Shown piece after piece: positions 10,401-12,260 of a stretch of 12,260 nucleotides of DNA. Source of the DNA: Streptomyces wedmorensis (GTDB lineage: Bacteria; Actinomycetota; Actinomycetes; Streptomycetales; Streptomycetaceae); the NCBI RefSeq assembly GCF_000716445.1, contig NZ_JNWK01000110.1, forward strand, positions 1 through 12,260, in the 5' to 3' direction. The position numbers and the translations under genes were made by a program. The number at the start of each line of letters is the position of its first letter. Position 1 is the first letter of the stretch. Below the pieces are notes generated by a model, which had not been told where the DNA came from, made no database searches, and worked only from the letters and a program-made list of their open reading frames with translations.

Positions 10401-12260
10401 CCTGCGGCGTCGCCGGCGCGGGCGTCGTCGTCCAGCCAGAAGCGCTGGTGCTGGAAGGCGTACGTCGGAAGTCCGTCGACCCGGCCGGGCGAGGAGCCGT
10501 CGAACAGAGCGGTCCAGTCGACCGGGACGCCCCGGGTGTGGAGCCGGCCGAGTGCCGTCACGACGGCGACGGCCTCGTCCTCCGTCCGGTGGAGCGAGGG
10601 GACGAAGGACGGGTCCGTGTCGGACCGGTCGGCGAGGGCCTGCTCGGCGAGTGAGGTGAGGACGCCGCCAGGACCCAGCTCCAGGAACGTCGTCACGTGC
10701 TGCTCGTGCAGCACGCGGACGCCGTCGAGGAACCGGACGGTTCCCCGGACGTGATCGACCCAGTAGTCGGGCGAGCGGAGCTGCTCGGGCGTGGCGAGGG
10801 CTCCGGTGAGGTTCGAGACGACCGGGACGGTCGGCGGGAGCAGGGTCAGTCCGGCCACGACCTCGCGGAACCGGTCGAGCATCCCGTCCATGTGCGCGGA
10901 GTGGAAGGCATGGCTGACCCGCAGCCGCCGGGTCCGGTGCCCCCGGGAGGCGAGCTCCTCGGCGACGGCCGTGACCGCGTCGGCGTCGCCGGAGAGGACG
11001 ACGGAGGACGTGCCGTTGACCGCGGCGATCGCGACGGCGTCGGGCCGGGCCGTCACGAACGGGAGCACGTCGCTCTCCGCCGCGTCGACGGCGATCATCA
11101 CGCCGTCACCGGGCATGGCCTGCATCAGCCTGCCGCGCGCGGCCACCAGGGCCGCGGCGTCGTCGAGCGGGAGCACCCCCGCCGCGTGGGCCGCGGCCAG
11201 CTCGCCGATGGAGTGCCCGGCGACCACGTCGGGGCGGACACCCCAGGACTCGTACAGGCGGTAGAGCGCCGTCTCGACGGCGAACAGGGCGGACTGCGCG
11301 TACACGGTGGAGTCGAGGAGTCCGGCCGCCGGCGAACCCGGCCGCGCGAAGACCACGTCCCGCAGCGGCAGGTCCACGTGTCCGGCGAGGTGGCGGTCGA
11401 GGGCGGTGCACAGCGCGTCGAAGGCACTCCGGAACGCCGGATACCGCTCGTACAGCTCGCGTCCCATGCCGAGCCGCTGGCTGCCCTGCCCGGTGAACAG
11501 GAAGGCGAGCCCGCCGCCGCTCCGGTCGCTCCTGGCGACGTTCTCGGGGAGCGGATCGCCCGCTGCCAGGGCGTCGAGCCCCGTGAGGAAACGCTCGCGG
11601 TCCCCCTCGGCGCCGACGACCACGGCGCGGTGCTCGAAGGCCGTGCGGGTGGTGACGAGGGAGTGCGCGAGGTCGAGTGCGCTCGACTCCGGGTACTCGC
11701 GCACGAAGGAGGCCAGCCGGGCTGCCTGGGCCCGCAGCGCGTCGGCGCTCTTCGCCGAGACCGGCCAGGGAAGGGCGGGAGATACGGGGACGGGCGTGGT
11801 CCCTGACGACTCGGACGAATCCCGGGGGCCCGTCGGCGAAGCCGCCGGGATGGCCCCGGCGTCGTGCGGGGCCTGTTCCAGGATCACGTGGGCGTTGGTT
11901 CCGCTGACGCCGAAGCCCGAGACGCCCGCGCGGCGGGGCCGGTCGAGCTCGGGCCAGGGCCGGGCCTCCGTCAGGAGCTCGACGGCACCCGCGGTCCAGT
12001 CGACCTGCGGGGTCGGCTCGTCGACGTGGAGGGTCTGCGGCAGCACGCCGTGCCGCATCGCCATCACCATCTTGATGACGCCGGCGACACCGGCGGCGGC
12101 CTGCGTGTGCGCCTCCACAACGTCCACGTCGGCGGCGGTCAGCCCGGCGTCGGTCAGCGCCCGGCGGATCACCCGCTGCTGGGAGGGGCCGTTGGGGGCG
12201 GTCAGGCCGTTCGAGGCGCCGTCCTGGTTGACGGCGGAGCCGCGTACGACACCCAGGATC
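4466..12260 (-). CDS. Modular type I polyketide synthase, two modules (5' partial)
   Basis: This multienzyme builds a polyketide chain by decarboxylative condensation of acyl-CoA extender units on ACP-bound intermediates in the cytoplasm. About 2597 residues are visible; the frame is open at the high edge, so the N-terminus is missing, and it ends with TGA at 4466. Domain order is KS (partial, damaged), AT, degenerate DH, ACP, KS, AT, degenerate KR, ACP, C-terminal docking helix. Both ATs carry HAFH, typical of malonyl-CoA selection. No working reductive domain is visible, so each module is predicted to leave a beta-keto group. The Met at 12172 is internal: the frame continues upstream through the KS motif [15 protein letters not shown]. 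The final helix and the following gene indicate that the chain passes to the product of the gene at 4395. The family call is certain; the product is unknown. Confidence 0.97.
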   Translation of the reverse strand, partial: ILGVVRGSAVNQDGASNGLTAPNGPSQQRVIRRALTDAGLTAADVDVVEAHTQAAAGVAGVIKMVMAMRHGVLPQTLHVDEPTPQVDWTAGAVELLTEARPWPELDRPRRAGVSGFGVSGTNAHVILEQAPHDAGAIPAASPTGPRDSSESSGTTPVPVSPALPWPVSAKSADALRAQAARLASFVREYPESSALDLAHSLVTTRTAFEHRAVVVGAEGDRERFLTGLDALAAGDPLPENVARSDRSGGGLAFLFTGQGSQRLGMGRELYERYPAFRSAFDALCTALDRHLAGHVDLPLRDVVFARPGSPAAGLLDSTVYAQSALFAVETALYRLYESWGVRPDVVAGHSIGELAAAHAAGVLPLDDAAALVAARGRLMQAMPGDGVMIAVDAAESDVLPFVTARPDAVAIAAVNGTSSVVLSGDADAVTAVAEELASRGHRTRRLRVSHAFHSAHMDGMLDRFREVVAGLTLLPPTVPVVSNLTGALATPEQLRSPDYWVDHVRGTVRFLDGVRVLHEQHVTTFLELGPGGVLTSLAEQALADRSDTDPSFVPSLHRTEDEAVAVVTALGRLHTRGVPVDWTALFDGSSPGRVDGLPTYAFQHQRFWLDDDARAGDAAGLGQRTVAHPLLNAAVELPDTDGLVLTGRLRALPSGPDATLLETVLRAADEAGCGTVRTLRVEQPLPQEDDVLLRVTIGAPATREDGGRPIGVHTRPAAAADGTPWTRHAVGTLVAQIQEPAFSLAQWPPADARPLDVDGAGPAWRRGEEIFTEVTLDEELRAEAGQYGLHPALLAAALRPTLLNVLDGVSAPRTPAAYDELALHASAATRLRVRAAHVGGGRFRVELADTTGHPVASVGSLLLRAAHPAEPAPTIRRTTDTVRPARPTARTDEPSGGGYATRLAALPEAEQHRAVLELVRTHAAAVLGQARTIETTKDFRSLGFDSLAGLRFRARLQTAVGVDLPATLVFDHPTPTALADFLRAELLGEDAAPTADAVTGSAGYDAGEPIAIVGMACRFPGGVTSPEELWDLVVSGGDGISGFPVNRGWDLENLYHPDPDHTGTSYTREGGFLHDADGFDAGFFGISPREALAMDPQQRLMLEISWEAFERAGIDAAALRGKPVGVFTGLVNHEYTTRLNTAPDGIEGYLMTGGIGSIVSGRVSYFLGLEGPAVTVDTACSSALVGMHLAAQSLRSGESSLALAGGVTVMATPDAFVAFSRQRGLSVDGRCKPFAAAADGTGWAEGAGVLLLERLSDAVRNGRRILGVVRGSAVNQDGASNGLTAPNGPSQQRVIRAALANAGLAAADVDAVEAHGTGTSLGDPIEAQALLATYGQGRDPEQPLWLGSLKSNLGHSQAAAGVAGVIKMVMAMRHGVLPQTLHVDEPTPQVDWTTGAVELLTEARSWPESDRPRRAGVSSFGVSGTNAHVILEQAPAQQLPAGATGELDEGPVPLVIAARGATGLAGQAKELARFLKRNADVDLRDAARALVRARGALSERAVIVAGDRDEALAGLEALARGGSAAGVVTGEVADGGRLAVLFTGQGSQRVGMARGLYDRFPVFREAFDAACAALDARLAGHVERSVTEVVFGAGEGALDQTVFTQAGLFAVESALFRLVESWGVRPDFVGGHSLGEVTAAHVAGVLSLEDAATLVAARGRLMQALPSGGAMVSVAAPEDVVRPLLTPGVDIAAVNGPASVVISGDEQEVVSVAEALAAQGVKTRRLSVSHAFHSALMEPMLEEFGSVVKGLDFRPPKIALVSNVTGEIADPDLHTRPEYWVDHIRATVRFADGVRALERADGATFLELGPDAVLSAMGADCVTGDGAVFVPSLRRDADEVRSLVSALGGLHVRGASVDWRQLLGESEGWPVELPTYAFQRQRYWIEDAESEGPARDADEVSFWEAVENEDLDALAKTLGIESADGQHERDAMGAALGVLASWRRGRERAGRMDRLRYRVSWSPVAQPPSAAPVGTWLVVVPAGPDSAHDVDGSPVARTVRALESQGLRLRRLPFTAAESDGFAAAVRAARSEEGKVAGVLSLLALDSRASSGSEVLTEGGAATLALLRTLGRLPAGIPVWCATSGAVSVGPSDRLRAPEQALVWGLGQAVALEHPDRWGGLVDLPETLDDRTAQQLIGVLTGAGGQDQVAVRSAGLLARRLRNSPLRGEPSQRDWRPRGTVLVTNGTEGLGRHTAKWLAEAGAEHLVLTTDAGQDDTPQVRELVAELAASGTGVTVSTADVSRREGVAELLAVTEGLPELTGVVHTADLAGTMPVVATGPAELAEVVRAKAHAALHLDESLGDRPLDLFVAFSSVAGVWGGGGQGAAGAVSAYLDALVERRRARGLRATSLAWGVIEEIGVAADPAIQEQLRRRGVLALTPGQAMGALEASVRYDEGVVAVADIDWPAFVPAFTSSRPSPLLGELPEVRKVAEAAAALAEEEAEAGSQLVRSLADATEAEQTRILMKLVRERSAEALGHSGLEEVKPRRAFQEMGFDSLAAITLRNALSAATGGTLPATVIFDYPTPMALVGYLREQLVGGVGGVGGVGAEGSGTAGPDAPHRAVVSDPAADEQELELIDEMSVTDLVARALGNTQT
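4469..4560 (-). other. C-terminal docking segment of gene A product
   Basis: The last 30 or so residues contain an acidic stretch and the helix [17 protein letters not shown]. This form (IDxMxxxDLVxxAL) is the known C-terminal docking helix of actinomycete cis-AT PKS subunits. It pairs with a coiled coil at the N-terminus of the next subunit. The adjacent gene B begins with such a coiled coil, so the two products probably dock A to B. Pairing specificity is inferred from gene adjacency and was not tested by charge-code alignment. Confidence 0.82.
4612..4645. repeat. 9-bp tandem repeat in the ACP-docking linker
   Basis: On the plus strand the unit ccccgactc occurs three times perfectly (4612-4638), followed by a partial fourth copy. 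On the coding strand it encodes a Gly-Gly-Val repeat ([10 protein letters not shown]) just after ACP A2. Because the unit is three codons long, copy-number change keeps the frame and only alters the length of a flexible linker. It probably arose by slippage. Confidence 0.9.
4640..4891 (-). other. Acyl carrier protein domain, module A2
   Basis: This is an intact ACP with the attachment motif [15 protein letters not shown] and the phosphopantetheine Ser at 4766-4768. The following helix [18 protein letters not shown] is typical. It is the last catalytic-cycle domain of gene A and hands the chain to the KS of gene B through the docking helix that follows. The preceding linker is rich in Glu and Ala (about 4900-4980). 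Confidence 0.94.
5033..6556 (-). other. Ketoreductase domain, module A2 (degenerate, predicted inactive)
   Basis: A KR would reduce the beta-keto group with NADPH. Both subdomains are present: a structural half beginning with the dimerisation element [14 protein letters not shown] (about 6515-6556) and a Rossmann half (about 5183-5725). The nucleotide loop reads TNGTEGLG instead of the usual TGGTGGLG. The following LTTDAG lacks the Arg pair seen in LTSRRG. The usual HAAG is HTAD, and no LDD motif is present. The catalytic Lys ([11 protein letters not shown]) and Ser (AFSSVAGVW) remain, but the Tyr is Ala (codon 5279-5281, in [10 protein letters not shown]) and the nearby Asn is Ser. This matches a C-type, redox-silent KR. 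With a malonyl AT there is no alpha-methyl centre to epimerise, so C1 (fully inactive) is more likely than C2. Confidence 0.9.
6758..7651 (-). other. Acyltransferase domain, module A2 (malonyl type)
   Basis: This is a complete AT with [14 protein letters not shown] at the start, GHSLGE with the active Ser at 7361-7363, and [12 protein letters not shown] with HAFH at 7061-7072. HAFH predicts malonyl-CoA. It serves as the intact reference for the AT of gene B: the two are nearly identical over about 280 bases around the active site (7137-7419 against 2430-2712), but the first roughly 80 residues are missing from the gene B copy. The linker [14 protein letters not shown] follows. Confidence 0.95.
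7958..9238 (-). other. Ketosynthase domain, module A2 (intact)
   Basis: This is a complete KS of about 427 residues, from [15 protein letters not shown] to [12 protein letters not shown]. All three catalytic residues are visible: Cys in DTACSSA (codon 8720-8722), His in EAHGTGT (8315-8317) and His in KSNLGH (8195-8197). It accepts the chain from ACP A1 and elongates it with the malonyl unit on ACP A2. It is very close in DNA sequence to the KS of gene B. For example, 8368-8547 matches 3420-3599 with only a few mismatches, implying recent duplication or gene conversion. Confidence 0.96.
9293..9547 (-). other. Acyl carrier protein domain, module A1
   Basis: This ACP carries the growing chain on a phosphopantetheine arm. 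The attachment motif LGFDSL is intact, with the Ser at 9422-9424. The flanking helices are typical ([10 protein letters not shown] before, [19 protein letters not shown] after). It lies directly downstream of the degenerate DH, with only a roughly 40-residue Pro/Thr/Arg-rich linker between them, so the module contains no KR. The next KS begins about 18 residues after the ACP, within the same polypeptide. Confidence 0.93.
9665..10405 (-). other. Degenerate dehydratase-like domain, module A1 (predicted inactive)
   Basis: The region begins like a DH hot-dog fold ([18 protein letters not shown]) and ends like one ([20 protein letters not shown]). All four diagnostic DH features are missing. The HxxxGxxxxP segment is replaced by a short RALPSGPDA stretch. 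GYxYGPxF is absent, with DVDGAG running straight into PAWRRGEE. The catalytic Asp of [10 protein letters not shown] is Ala here ([10 protein letters not shown], codon 9875-9877), and the LPFxW strand is gone. The intact DH of gene B (1040-1850) has every one of them. No KR follows before the ACP, so no beta-hydroxy substrate would be made in this module. The likely reading is a vestigial DH with a structural role at most. Confidence 0.85.
10598..11509 (-). other. Acyltransferase domain, module A1 (malonyl type)
   Basis: This AT loads the extender unit from CoA onto the ACP of its module. It appears complete at about 300 residues. It has LFTGQGSQ near 11480-11500, the nucleophile motif GHSIGE with the active Ser at 11210-11212, and HAFH at 10901-10912. 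GHSIGE and HAFH together are the established signature for malonyl-CoA, as opposed to YASH for methylmalonyl-CoA. It differs noticeably from the ATs of module A2 and gene B ([11 protein letters not shown] against [11 protein letters not shown]), so it belongs to another AT sublineage. The post-AT linker [12 protein letters not shown] follows at about 10440-10465. Confidence 0.93.
11867..12260 (-). other. Ketosynthase domain, module A1: C-terminal part with internal 40-residue gap
   Basis: This is the C-terminal part of a KS, which catalyses C-C bond formation. The visible segment runs from [14 protein letters not shown] through [19 protein letters not shown]. The catalytic Cys lies beyond the window. 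The expected stretch from HGTGT to KSNxGH is absent: VVEAH joins TQAAAGVAG directly at 12106/12107. The sister KSs in this window have exactly 40 residues between these points (8195-8314 in module A2). The gap is in frame, but only one of the two catalytic histidines can remain, and the substrate and malonyl-decarboxylation site is destroyed. By family knowledge this KS should be inactive. A sequencing or assembly deletion is an alternative. Confidence 0.9.

Noticed and set aside
8696..10654. A 652-codon open frame on the plus strand
   Set aside because: It is the mirror of the A1 AT, DH and ACP and the start of KS A2. It shows no family motif and has the same biased composition as other antisense frames here.
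4466..12172. Taking Met 12172 as the real start of gene A
   Set aside because: The frame is open upstream to the window edge and encodes conserved KS sequence ([19 protein letters not shown]) directly before this Met, so it is internal.

Overview
The window is very GC-rich throughout (well over 65% by eye) and is filled by part of a modular type I polyketide synthase (PKS) locus. All real genes read on the minus strand, so gene order is from high to low coordinates. The composition, the third-position GC bias and the cis-AT architecture point to Streptomyces or a close actinomycete relative. No RNA gene, transposase, CRISPR array, thioesterase, tailoring gene or regulator is present.

Gene A (about 12260 down to 4466, 5' end outside the window) encodes two extension modules. 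Module A1 is KS (partial at the edge, with a 40-residue internal gap)-AT(malonyl type)-degenerate DH-ACP. Module A2 is KS-AT(malonyl type)-degenerate KR-ACP, followed by a C-terminal docking helix. Gene B starts about 70 bases further on, at ATG 4395 (alternative GTG 4434), with a matching N-terminal coiled-coil docking segment. It then runs KS-AT-DH-ER off the low edge of the window, the layout of a fully reducing module whose KR and ACP would lie beyond position 1.

Gene B is not one open frame. The KS frame ends at a TGA at 2641. Just before that, at about 2719-2722, some 238 bases are missing compared with the sister AT of module A2, including the AT GQGSQ region. The AT remainder and a complete-looking DH continue in a second frame. 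Near 841 coding switches again, and the ER continues open in a third stretch to position 1, in the same phase as the KS. Gene A stays open, but its first KS has lost everything between the HGTGT and KSNxGH histidines (junction 12106/12107). The DH of A1 lacks all four hallmark motifs, and the KR of A2 lacks the catalytic Tyr and a normal NADPH site.

Two readings are possible. The degenerate DH and KR look like ordinary natural inactive reductive domains, which would leave two successive malonyl extensions unreduced. The three abrupt junctions (12106, about 2720, about 841) look different: they remove essential parts cleanly while the sequence around them is well conserved. They could be real lesions in a decaying cluster or artefacts of sequencing and assembling repetitive, GC-rich PKS DNA. 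Long near-identical blocks shared between modules A2 and B show recent duplication or gene conversion, which makes both readings plausible. I see no clearly new type of system here; the unusual content is the pattern of domain damage.
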